Shown here: piece after piece, positions 25,885 through 33,108 of the stretch
Layout of the letters: the number at the start of each line of letters is the position of its first letter
Position numbering within the stretch: position 1 is the first letter of the stretch
Origin: Microtetraspora malaysiensis
GTDB taxonomy: Bacteria; Actinomycetota; Actinomycetes; Streptosporangiales; Streptosporangiaceae
Length of the DNA stretch: 64,000 nucleotides
Assembly: GCF_001528665.1 (NCBI RefSeq)
Contig: NZ_BBYJ01000012.1
Location: 62,001-126,000, forward strand
Reading direction: 5' to 3'
Made by a program: the position numbers and the translations under genes
Notes under the pieces: generated by a model
Databases searched by the model: none
What the model was told of the DNA's origin: nothing
The model's input: the letters and a program-made list of their open reading frames with translations, nothing else

Positions 25885-26586
25885 ATGCGCGTCAAAGTGA
25901 GGGACGTCATGGCCCCGCATGTGGTGTCCGTCGACGGAGGCACGTCTTTCAAGGACGTCGCGGAAGTGCTCATCGCGCACAGTGTGAGCGCCGTGCCGGT
26001 GGTGGACGACGAGGGCCACGTGATCGGGGTCATCTCCGAGGCCGACCTGTTGCGCAAGGAGCAGTTCAAGGAGCAGTACTACGGGGAGGGCTACCAGCCG
26101 CCGCTGCGCGCCCGCCTGCGGCACCGCCTCACCGAGAAGAACCACAGCATCAGGGACACCGCCCACGGCGAGACCGCCGCCGAGCTGATGACGTCCCCGG
26201 CGGTGACCGTCCCGCCCGGCGCCTCCGTCGTCACGGCGATCCGGTTGATGGACCAGCACGGGGTGAAGAGGCTGCCCGTCGTGGACGCCGACGGCGTCCT
26301 CATCGGCATCGTCAGCCGCCAGGACATGCTCCGGGTGTTCGTACGCACCGACGCCGACCTCGCCGAGGAGGTGCGCGATGACGTCGTCGGGCACTCGCTG
26401 TGGGCGGAGAGCTCGCGGATGGAGGTGGACGTGTGTCAGGGGGTCGTCACGCTGACCGGGTGGACGACCCGGCGCAGCGACGCCGCGATCGTGGTCGCCA
26501 TGGCCCGCCGGGTCCACGGCGTGATCGACGTCGTCGACAAGTTGGCGTGGGAAGTGGACGACACCTCGCGGTGGAGCCGCGGCTGA
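25885..26586 (+). CDS. CBS pair plus BON domain protein (second copy)
   Basis: A 233-residue protein with CBS motifs at about 1-60 and 95-150 and a C-terminal BON domain (MEVDVCQGVVTLTGWTTRRS). It has the same architecture as the 21550 gene, and a comparison by eye indicates an old duplication. GGAGG lies six bases before the ATG. It is preceded by its own dormancy-type box and is the last plus-strand gene before the convergent hspX-like gene. Confidence 0.87.
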   Translation: MRVKVRDVMAPHVVSVDGGTSFKDVAEVLIAHSVSAVPVVDDEGHVIGVISEADLLRKEQFKEQYYGEGYQPPLRARLRHRLTEKNHSIRDTAHGETAAELMTSPAVTVPPGASVVTAIRLMDQHGVKRLPVVDADGVLIGIVSRQDMLRVFVRTDADLAEEVRDDVVGHSLWAESSRMEVDVCQGVVTLTGWTTRRSDAAIVVAMARRVHGVIDVVDKLAWEVDDTSRWSRG

Positions 26587-26690
26587 CCGCGACTCCCCGG
26601 CGCGACTCCCCGGCGTGTACGCGGCTCACGGCCGAGGCGCGTGGAAGGCGCCGTTCCCGTGACATGCGGCCGCTCCCGTGACATGGGAAA

Positions 26691-26706
26691 GGGCGGGAGC
26701 CCGCCC
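26691..26706. terminator. Short GC hairpin between CBS-BON and hspX-like genes
   Basis: GGGCGG pairs with CCGCCC around a four-base loop. It lies between convergent genes and is a plausible but small terminator. Confidence 0.4.
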
Positions 26707-26730
26707 GCCCCCGCCCCGTCCGTCTCGGAA

Positions 26731-27183
26731 TCAGGTCGCCTCCCCGATCTGCGGGCGTTCCTCGCCCGCCGTCCGCTGGATCGGGATCCGCCGCCCCTCG
26801 GCCTTCTTCTCCGTCTCCAGGCCGACGCTCACCTCGAGGACGCCGTCCTTGTACGTGGCCTGGACGTCGTCCTCCCGCACATCCGGCGGGAGCGTGATGG
26901 AGCGGTAGAGCGACCCGTAGTGGAACTCGGTGCGGCGGCGCTCCCTCATCTCCTCACTCTTCTCCGCGCGTATCTCGAGCACCCCGTTCGTCAGGGTGAT
27001 GTCGACGTCCCTCGACGGGTCGATGCCCGGAAGCTCGGCCCGTACGATGTACCGGTCGCCTTCCACGTAGTCCTCGATTCGGATCAGCTCGGCGGACGAG
27101 CGCAGCCCCATCAGCGGCGATTCCAGCCATTCCAGCAGGTCCGGGAAAGGCCATCCGGACTCCCTGCGTGCGATGGCACCCAT
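26731..27183 (-). CDS. hspX: Hsp20/alpha-crystallin small heat-shock protein (HspX/Acr type)
   Basis: A 150-residue ATP-independent holdase. The alpha-crystallin domain spans about residues 40-130. The stretch RYIVRAELPGIDPSRDVDI is nearly the same as the corresponding part of mycobacterial HspX (RYEVRAELPGVDPDKDVDI), the best-known DosR target. The C-terminal IPI anchor is in RRIPIQRT. GGGAG precedes the ATG by six bases. A dormancy-type box lies 65 bases upstream. The product should protect proteins during hypoxic arrest. Confidence 0.92.
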   Translation of the reverse strand: MGAIARRESGWPFPDLLEWLESPLMGLRSSAELIRIEDYVEGDRYIVRAELPGIDPSRDVDITLTNGVLEIRAEKSEEMRERRRTEFHYGSLYRSITLPPDVREDDVQATYKDGVLEVSVGLETEKKAEGRRIPIQRTAGEERPQIGEAT

Positions 27184-27247
27184 CTCCGACTCCCTTCACA
27201 GCGAGCCTTCCCCTCCATGACATCACCATGAGTAAGGGGTGGTGTCA

Positions 27248-27261
27248 GGGTCTGAGGTCCC
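27248..27261. promoter_or_regulatory. DosR-type box before hspX-like gene
   Basis: GGGTCTGAGGTCCC fits the local consensus at all positions and lies 65 bases upstream of the Hsp20 start on the minus strand. Confidence 0.55.
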
Positions 27262-27384
27262 GGACCGCGAGGACCATCGCCGCGACTCTCCCCTTGATCC
27301 GCCCCCGGGCCTGCCGGAAGCGCCTCGGCCCGCGCCGGACGCGTCCGTACCCGGCGTGAGCCGGGGCACGGCGCCGGGCGGGTA

Positions 27385-27398
27385 CGGACGAAGGTCCC
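27385..27398. promoter_or_regulatory. DosR-type box before Rv1733c-like gene
   Basis: CGGACGAAGGTCCC matches the local consensus except that the first base is C rather than a purine. It ends 76 bases before the ATG of the Rv1733c-like gene. Confidence 0.5.
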
Positions 27399-27473
27399 TC
27401 CAGAGCCGGGTCGATCAGCACTGTGCCGGGCCTCGGCCGGTTCCCTACGGTCGGGTACGTGTGGAGGTATGGG

Positions 27474-28055
27474 ATGAATACGCCGATATCAGCGAGACTG
27501 GCCCGGTTCCTCGGCCTGGATCACAATCCCCTGCGCCGCGCGGCCGATCATGTGGAATCGACGATCCTCATCACGCTGCTCATCCTCTTCACCGCGATCA
27601 TTCCTGCGGGGACGTACCTCGCCGCCCGCACGGCGTACGTGACCGCGCAGACGGAGAACGCGGGCAAGCACCAGGTGACGGCGACGCTGTACGAGCAGCC
27701 CTCCCCCGCTCAGGGGTCGCGGCTGGGCGGCACGGCCGAGTTCCGGGCCGGCGCCCGCTGGCAGACGTCCGACAACAAGCTCCACGAAGCGGTGATCCCG
27801 GTCAGGGGCGCCGCCACCGTCGGCACGAAGGTGAACATCTGGGTCGACGCGCACAACGAGCCGTCCCGGGAGCCCGCCGGCGCTCTGGAGATCATCATGG
27901 CGACCGTGATCGTCGCCCTCGCGGCACTCTCCGGGCTCGTCGCGGTGCTGGCGATGTTCGTCGGCCTCCTCCGCCGCACCATGCGGCGCCTCAACCGGAA
28001 GGGCTGGGAGGAGGCCTGGACGAGCGTCGAGCCGCGCTGGGCCCGCCGCTACTGA
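27474..28055 (+). CDS. Rv1733c-like two-pass membrane protein
   Basis: A 193-residue protein with two membrane segments, ILITLLILFTAIIPAGTYLA (about 26-45) and a second at about 143-168, enclosing an extracytoplasmic domain of about 95 residues. The N-terminal NPLRR followed by a first helix, the HQVTATL segment, GTKVNIWVD and the C-terminal RKGWEEAW pattern all parallel M. tuberculosis Rv1733c, a DosR-regulated latency antigen of unknown function. GGAGG lies six bases before the ATG. Its own dormancy-type box stands upstream. Confidence 0.82.
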   Translation: MNTPISARLARFLGLDHNPLRRAADHVESTILITLLILFTAIIPAGTYLAARTAYVTAQTENAGKHQVTATLYEQPSPAQGSRLGGTAEFRAGARWQTSDNKLHEAVIPVRGAATVGTKVNIWVDAHNEPSREPAGALEIIMATVIVALAALSGLVAVLAMFVGLLRRTMRRLNRKGWEEAWTSVEPRWARRY

Positions 28056-28091
28056 TCGCCTACGCCCGCCACGGCGTCGCCGTTCCCCGGC

Positions 28092-29369
28092 TCAACGGCT
28101 CGCCGCGGAACCGTTCACCGTCACGACGCTCTCCGGCGTGGTGATCGCCGGGAACGTCCCGGTGTCGATGATCCCGTGCTCGTTGTACGCGGCCTCCAGC
28201 AGCGCGTGGGCCTTGGGCTCCAGCTTCCACAGCGCGCGATATTCGCGGGCGGTCACCAGCGGGATGCCGATCTCGTGCGCGATGTCGGCGGCGCGGGGCA
28301 CGAAGCGGCGTTCGATCTCCCTGTCCCAGTACTGGCGGGCCGCGCGCATCAGCGCGGCGCGCTGGGCCGTGTCGACCGGAGGGGCCGGCTCTACCGCCTC
28401 ACGTCCCCCCTCCTCGTCGTCCTCGTCGTCGAGGAGCGGCGCGCCCGCGGCGAGGAGCACGGCGTGCACGGGACGTGCGGCCTGCTCCGCCTGCTTTTCC
28501 TCCTCTTCGGGCGCCCACGGGACGGGCGGGCTCAGGTCGATCAGGGCGGACGTGTTGTAGAGCGCCCCGATCTGGGACAGCAGCGCCTCCTGCCGCTCGG
28601 AGTCCACGGCCAGTCCCGTGTGCTCCACCGCCTGGTCCATCGCCCGGTCGAGCTTCCGGAGCGCGGCGCGCATCTTCCGGTCGGACGCTCCGGCCGCGCG
28701 CAGCGCGCGGGCCCGCTTGGCGGCCAGCGCCACGCGGGTGAGCCGGCGGTGCGCGTCCACCTCGCCGGCCGTGCGGTCGCCCGCCTCGGCGAGCCCGATG
28801 CGGACCATGACCCGCTCAGGGGTGACCCGCCAGTTGATGCGGGCCCGTCCGGTGATGCGGTGCCGTTCGATCGCCATGCCGCGCTCCCAGAGCCAGGCCG
28901 CGACGAGCGGGGCGGCCAGCCGGAACAGGGCCTCGGGCAGGCTGCGGGCGTCCATGCTGGACAGCACCGCCGACAGGGAGGTGAACACCCATACGGCGAT
29001 TCCGTCGATGCCGGCCGAGTAGTTCTCCCGCATGTTCCGGCGGGCCCGTACGGCGCTGGTGATCACGGCGACTTCGATGAACGCGAAGAGCAGAAGACGA
29101 AGGGGGCCGTCGAAGCCCAGGACGTCGCCCGAGAAGCGCCACATGCCCTGGGCGGAAACGCCGGTGGCGATGGTCGCGGCGACGATCGTGAGGATGTCCT
29201 CCGGGGGACGCGGCGCGGCGAAACGCCGATAAAGGGTGATGATTGTCCGGCAAGCGGCCCGGAGCGCAAAATACCCCAAAATCAGAATAATCAGGGCGAA
29301 TACGCAGATAACAGCGGTACCGACTGGATGATCCGCCATAAAGGCGGTGATTTTCTCCATGGGGGGCAT
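28092..29369 (-). CDS. Membrane protein resembling SpdB/DUF2637 plasmid-transfer proteins
   Basis: A 425-residue protein. The first 190 residues hold about five hydrophobic segments (for example VICVFALIILILGYFAL and LLLFAFIEVAVITSAVRAR). The rest is soluble, helical and charged, with an acidic linker near residue 310. The membrane part resembles the SpdB/DUF2637 proteins of actinomycete conjugative elements, although no tra, rep or int gene is nearby. An ATG three codons later is an equally good start; neither has a clear ribosome site. It may be a relic of an integrated element or a domesticated gene; function unknown. Confidence 0.5.
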   Translation of the reverse strand: MPPMEKITAFMADHPVGTAVICVFALIILILGYFALRAACRTIITLYRRFAAPRPPEDILTIVAATIATGVSAQGMWRFSGDVLGFDGPLRLLLFAFIEVAVITSAVRARRNMRENYSAGIDGIAVWVFTSLSAVLSSMDARSLPEALFRLAAPLVAAWLWERGMAIERHRITGRARINWRVTPERVMVRIGLAEAGDRTAGEVDAHRRLTRVALAAKRARALRAAGASDRKMRAALRKLDRAMDQAVEHTGLAVDSERQEALLSQIGALYNTSALIDLSPPVPWAPEEEEKQAEQAARPVHAVLLAAGAPLLDDEDDEEGGREAVEPAPPVDTAQRAALMRAARQYWDREIERRFVPRAADIAHEIGIPLVTAREYRALWKLEPKAHALLEAAYNEHGIIDTGTFPAITTPESVVTVNGSAASR

Positions 29370-29609
29370 CAGTCACTGTCCATCAGTCTGGAAGAACGCG
29401 AGGTATGCCCCGCGATCATTCCAGAATGTCGCCATCTTGTTAGGCGAAACGGAAGTTCACCCTGAGCCGGATTTACCCGCCTGCAGTTCGAACCGACGTC
29501 ACGGATGCCCGCTTACACCAACCCGCGTCCTAATCGGAGTGGAACGATCCATATGCGAGGTTCGCTCCGGGGTGCGAGCATCGCCGGACGACCTGGAAGG
29601 TGGAATGAC

Positions 29610-30338
29610 GTGAGTGAGATCGCGGTTCGGCCGAACGAGACGACGGTGCCGTTGATGCCGTGCGCGTCGGTGGAAGAGACCTTGGCCTTCTATGAGGCGC
29701 TGGGGTTCGAGGCGACCTACAAGCAGAGCAAGCCCTATGTCTATCTGGCGCTGCGATGGAGCGGATTCCACCTGCACTTCGGCCCGGCGCCCGAAGGGCT
29801 GGATCCGGCCCGGGAGCAGTCCGGAGGCTGCCTGGTCCTGGTCGACGCCGTGGCGCCGTATCACGCGGCGTTCGTCGCGGCGATGCGCCGGGTTCACGGC
29901 AAGGTGCTGAGTTCCGGCCTGCCGCGGATCACCCGCTACCGGCCAGGTGCGTCCCGGTTCACGCTGATCGATCCGTCCGGGAACTCGATCATGTTCATCC
30001 AGCGCGACGAGCCGGCCGAACTGGAGTATGGCGGCTCGAAGAAGCTGACCGGCCTGGCCAAGGCGCTCGACAACGCCCGGATTCTGCGCGAGTTCAAGAA
30101 TGATGACCTGCAGGCTTTCCGCGCGCTCAAGTCGGCGGTGCGCAGGCACGGCGCGGACGCCCCGGTGGTCGAGCGGGCCATCGCCCTGTGCCACCTCATC
30201 GATCTGGCCACGGTCCTCGGCGAGCCCACCGATCCATGGGCCGCCGATTTGCGCGGTCTGGAGCTCACCTCCGGCGACAGGCAGCGCGTCGAGTCGGAAC
30301 TCGGGCATCTCGCCGGGCTCCAGGAGTGGCTTCCCTAA
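29610..30338 (+). CDS. VOC (glyoxalase/bleomycin-resistance fold) protein with helical C-terminal domain
   Basis: A 242-residue protein. Residues 10-125 form a VOC domain (VPLMPCASVEETLAFYEALG at its start, HLHFG metal-site region, FTLIDPSGNSIMFIQ at its end), and residues 135-240 are an unassigned helical domain. VOC proteins cover metal-dependent lyases, dioxygenases and antibiotic-binding proteins, so the reaction is open. The GTG start has GGAAGGTGG at spacing six. The gene is divergent from the SpdB-like gene with about 240 bases between. Confidence 0.75.
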   Translation: MSEIAVRPNETTVPLMPCASVEETLAFYEALGFEATYKQSKPYVYLALRWSGFHLHFGPAPEGLDPAREQSGGCLVLVDAVAPYHAAFVAAMRRVHGKVLSSGLPRITRYRPGASRFTLIDPSGNSIMFIQRDEPAELEYGGSKKLTGLAKALDNARILREFKNDDLQAFRALKSAVRRHGADAPVVERAIALCHLIDLATVLGEPTDPWAADLRGLELTSGDRQRVESELGHLAGLQEWLP

Positions 30339-30563
30339 AAAGGGCAGACGCCACTTCGCCACCGGCCACTCACCAGTGATGCGATGGCTGCGCCAGAAAT
30401 ATGCCAGGCGGGTTGCGCGAAAAGCCGCCACCCAAACCCACCTTCATGTTATTTGTCAGCGCGAAGGCCCCACTGGAAGAGCTTTCACCACAAGAAACCC
30501 GGTCGGCCGGAAAACTCCCGGCGGGCTGCCGTCGTGGGTCGCCGAGGCCGGACCCGGCGGTCG

Positions 30564-31079
30564 TCACCCCCGCCGGGCGCGGGCGAGATCCCGCGCCAAG
30601 TGCGACGGGCGCAACCCGGCGGCCACCAACCTGCGGAGATCGGCCTCGGTGTCGTGCATGAGCTGAACATGGAAGTAGTTGACGTATTCGAGCACCGCGA
30701 GGAGAGCGAACGCCACGCCGGGCCAGGAAGCGCGCCCGGGGCCAGCGGCCGCGGCGTACGCGGTGAACGCCACTCCGGCCACCAGGAGGGGCACATCGGC
30801 CACTCTCGCGATCAGAAAGCCGCGGACTCCCGGAAGAGGGCCCGGCCTTCGCAACTGGCGGAGCTTGGCGCTCCAGTACAGCGACCCCTGGACGAGGAGG
30901 AGCGCGGCCAGCACGAATCCCACGGCGTTCGCCGCCGTGACGGGCAGGCCGGCCACCCCGAACCAGACCCACGCCTGAAAGGGGATGTTGGCCGCTTCGA
31001 GCAGGGCCAGGTTCCGAAGCCTGGACCGGACCTTGCCCGGCACGCCGGGGGCGGTGGCCCGCGGCGGGGAGAACGTCAT
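30564..31079 (-). CDS. Small polytopic membrane protein, unknown function
   Basis: A 171-residue protein with about four hydrophobic segments (LPVTAANAVGFVLAALLLVQ, VADVPLLVAGVAFTAYAAAA, SWPGVAFALLAVLEYVNYF and one near residue 35) and a basic, arginine-rich C terminus. I do not recognise the family. There is no good ribosome site before the ATG at 31079. It follows the DUF3073 gene on the same strand, but a strong hairpin lies between them, so it probably depends on its own promoter or on readthrough. Confidence 0.65.
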   Translation of the reverse strand: MTFSPPRATAPGVPGKVRSRLRNLALLEAANIPFQAWVWFGVAGLPVTAANAVGFVLAALLLVQGSLYWSAKLRQLRRPGPLPGVRGFLIARVADVPLLVAGVAFTAYAAAAGPGRASWPGVAFALLAVLEYVNYFHVQLMHDTEADLRRLVAAGLRPSHLARDLARARRG

Positions 31080-31097
31080 GAAGGCACCAGGAAGCGG

Positions 31098-31128
31098 AAG
31101 GACCGGTCCCCGCGAGGGACCGGTCCTT
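31098..31128. terminator. Perfect 13-base-pair hairpin terminator
   Basis: AAGGACCGGTCCC and GGGACCGGTCCTT pair perfectly around a CGCGA loop, just after the DUF3073 gene on the minus strand. Confidence 0.75.
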
Positions 31129-31136
31129 CTCCGCGC

Positions 31137-31304
31137 CTACGCCTGACCTGCACCATCACTGGGAGCATCGGTCTCGTCATCACGCATGGGCTCGTCGACC
31201 ACGCCGAGGTCCTGGCGCAGCCTCTCGAGATCCATGTTGTGGTTGGCGTACTTGAGCTCGCGAGCGACCTTCGTCTGCTTCGCCTTGGCCCGACCCCGCC
31301 CCAT
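31137..31304 (-). CDS. DUF3073 small basic protein
   Basis: A 55-residue protein starting MGRGRAKAKQTKVARELKY and ending in an acidic tail. This N terminus is the signature of DUF3073, a family nearly confined to actinobacteria and without known function; the basic front suggests nucleic-acid or ribosome contact. The ATG at 31304 has GGGAGG seven bases upstream; a longer frame to 31322 is unlikely. An AT-rich promoter-like region (TTGCAT followed by TAGAGA) lies around 31345-31370. Confidence 0.85.
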   Translation of the reverse strand: MGRGRAKAKQTKVARELKYANHNMDLERLRQDLGVVDEPMRDDETDAPSDGAGQA

Positions 31305-31530
31305 TGATCGTCCTCCCGTCACACAGGCCGTGCTTCGCCCTATTCTCTATCATTTGAAGAATTATGCAATTTCCCACACCGTCTAGGTGTTGGGCATAGG
31401 TTTGTCCACGGCGTACGGCTCGCACCCGTGGGACCGGGCGGGTCCGCTGGGGGTCGCGACGCGGCGCACCGGCGGCCCCGAGGTCCCTCGGCGGGTGCGC
31501 CGCGCCTTCCGTACGACGTGCGGGGCCCGA

Positions 31531-31875
31531 TCACCCGGGCCGGGTATGCTCCGCCTCTCGCAACTCCGCCAGCAGCTCGCCCTGTCCGGCGATCATGTCA
31601 GTCAGGATGCGTCTCGCCGCTCGCAGCAGATCGGCCACGTCGTTGCTGCTCAGCGCGTATACGACGGTGGATCCCTCGCGCGTCGAGGTCACGATACCCG
31701 CCCGCCGCAGCACGGCGAGCTGCTGCGAAAGGTTGGACGCCTCCACCTCGATCCCGGCGAGCAGATCGCGCACCGGGAGGGGCCCGTGCTGGAGAAGTTC
31801 CAGGACCCGGACCCGTACGGGATGGCCGAGCGTGCGGAAGAAGTCCGCCTTCGCCTGGTAGAGGGGAACGGGCAT
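31531..31875 (-). CDS. ArsR-family transcriptional repressor
   Basis: A 114-residue winged-helix repressor (FFRTLGHPVRVRVLELLQHG, recognition helix EVEASNLSQQLAVLRRAGIV). It lacks the CxC metal site of ArsR/SmtB sensors in the expected helix, so it probably senses something other than thiophilic metals. The ATG at 31875 has GGGGGAGG at spacing five and overlaps the stop of a 26-codon upstream frame. No obvious target gene is downstream. A dyad overlaps its likely promoter. Confidence 0.85.
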   Translation of the reverse strand: MPVPLYQAKADFFRTLGHPVRVRVLELLQHGPLPVRDLLAGIEVEASNLSQQLAVLRRAGIVTSTREGSTVVYALSSNDVADLLRAARRILTDMIAGQGELLAELREAEHTRPG

Positions 31876-31955
31876 CAGCACCTCCCCCTGCGGCCATCCG
31901 CCCCCGGCGGAGGAGCTGCTCGTCGAGGTGCGCGCGGCCCGGCGACGTCACACAT
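31875..31955 (-). CDS. Possible 26-residue leader peptide coupled to arsR
   Basis: On the minus strand an ATG with GGAG six bases upstream opens a frame of 26 codons rich in Arg, Pro and Ala, with Cys as the second and the last residue. Its TGA overlaps the ATG of the ArsR gene (TGATG), which would couple the two. The protein has no recognisable family. It could be a regulatory upstream frame or chance in GC-rich DNA. Confidence 0.35.
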   Translation of the reverse strand: MCDVAGPRAPRRAAPPPGADGRRGRC

Positions 31956-32022
31956 GCACGTCTCCGTTCCTTGGTGCGGAACCGGCTGACAACGAGAATT
32001 CGTCACACGCCATGATAGCCAA

Positions 32023-32038
32023 TTGAAAACTTCTTCAA
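32023..32038 (-). promoter_or_regulatory. Dyad TTGAA-N6-TTCAA at the likely arsR promoter
   Basis: The inverted repeat TTGAA/TTCAA lies in an AT-rich patch. On the minus strand it is followed by TATCAT, a good -10 box, so the dyad overlaps the -35 region, where an ArsR dimer would block transcription. It is about 150 bases before the ArsR start. Confidence 0.4.
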
Positions 32039-32077
32039 GTCCATGACGCGCCCGCGTCCGCGCCGGGGACGGCCGCT

Positions 32078-33022
32078 TCAACGGAAGGAGCGCCGGTAGG
32101 CGGCGGGCGTGGTGTTCAGCGCGTTGTGGAAGCGGCGGCGCAGGTTCACCGCCGAGGACAGGCCGACGCGCTGGGCGATGGTCTCGACGGACAGGTCGGT
32201 CTCCTCCAGGAGGGCGCGGGCACCGGCTATGCGACGGTCGAGCAGCCAGCGGCCGGGGGAGATGCCGAGCTGGCTGGTGAAGTGACGGCTGAAGGTACGA
32301 CAGGACAGGCCGGAACGGGCCGCCATGTCCTCGATCGTCAGCGGCCGGTCCAGGTTGGCGGTGATCCAGTCCAGCAGCGGGGCGAGCGAATCGGGCACCG
32401 GGCCGGTGGTCGGCAGTTCGGGGTACTGGCGCTGGCAGCCCTCCCGGTGCGGGGCGGCCGACAACTGGCGGCCGATGCGCATCGCCAGGGCGGCGCCGTA
32501 CTCGCGCCGGACCTGGTTCAGACAGAGGTCGATGGTCGTGGCGGTGGCACCGGCCGTCGCCACGTCGCCGTGATCCACGTAGAGCACGGACGCGTCGGGC
32601 CGGACGCGGGGGAAGCGTGCGGCGATCTCGGCGGCCTGTTCCCAGTGGGTGGCGGCGGCGCGGCCGTCCAGGAGGCCGAGGCTCGCCGGGATGTAGATCC
32701 CCGAGCAGATGGCCATGATCCGCATACCGCGGGCGTGGGCCGCGAGGATCGCGGCGCCGAGATCGGAGGAGACCTCCACCGTTGAGCACCAGCCCGCGAT
32801 GAGAAGAGTGTCGGCCTCGGCGAGTGCCTCCAGCCCGCGCTCGACGATGATGTCGACGCCCATGGTCGTCCGGACCGGCCCCGGGCGTTCGGCGCAGAGG
32901 GTGAAGTCGTAATGCTCGGGGATGTCCGGGCCGTGGTAGCCGAAGACCGCGGAGGCGCTGGTCACCGGATACAGCTCCTGGAGCGGGCTGAGCAGGGCGA
33001 CCACGCGGCGCTTCATGAGCAT
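32078..33022 (-). CDS. GlxA-type AraC-family regulator with DJ-1/PfpI domain
   Basis: A 314-residue regulator with an amidase-like DJ-1/PfpI domain at residues 1-175 (including IMAICSGIYIPASLGLLDGR around the nucleophile-elbow Cys) and a two-HTH AraC domain at 215-312 (GLSCRTFSRHFTSQLGISPG, IAQRVGLSSAVNLRRRF). The DJ-1 part usually acts as a ligand-sensing domain in these regulators. A second ATG lies two codons in. It is divergent from an MFS exporter with only 86 bases between, and is the obvious candidate regulator of that gene. Confidence 0.87.
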   Translation of the reverse strand: MLMKRRVVALLSPLQELYPVTSASAVFGYHGPDIPEHYDFTLCAERPGPVRTTMGVDIIVERGLEALAEADTLLIAGWCSTVEVSSDLGAAILAAHARGMRIMAICSGIYIPASLGLLDGRAAATHWEQAAEIAARFPRVRPDASVLYVDHGDVATAGATATTIDLCLNQVRREYGAALAMRIGRQLSAAPHREGCQRQYPELPTTGPVPDSLAPLLDWITANLDRPLTIEDMAARSGLSCRTFSRHFTSQLGISPGRWLLDRRIAGARALLEETDLSVETIAQRVGLSSAVNLRRRFHNALNTTPAAYRRSFR

Positions 33023-33037
33023 GGCATAAATGTACCT

Positions 33038-33049
33038 AATGATGTCATT
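33038..33049. promoter_or_regulatory. Small palindrome in the araC-MFS divergent promoter
   Basis: AATGATGTCATT is a dyad (AATGA/TCATT with a TG centre) in the middle of the short AT-rich spacer between the divergent genes. Confidence 0.35.
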
Positions 33050-33108
33050 GTGGACACCTGTGCCGGGCCTGTGGGATGTCCACAGTAGGTGGTCATGGAG
33101 TTCAGGAA

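Noticed and set aside
26651-26686. Repeated TCCCGTGACATG between the CBS-BON and hspX-like genes
   Set aside because: Two copies only, in a convergent region with no promoter need; probably chance or decay.
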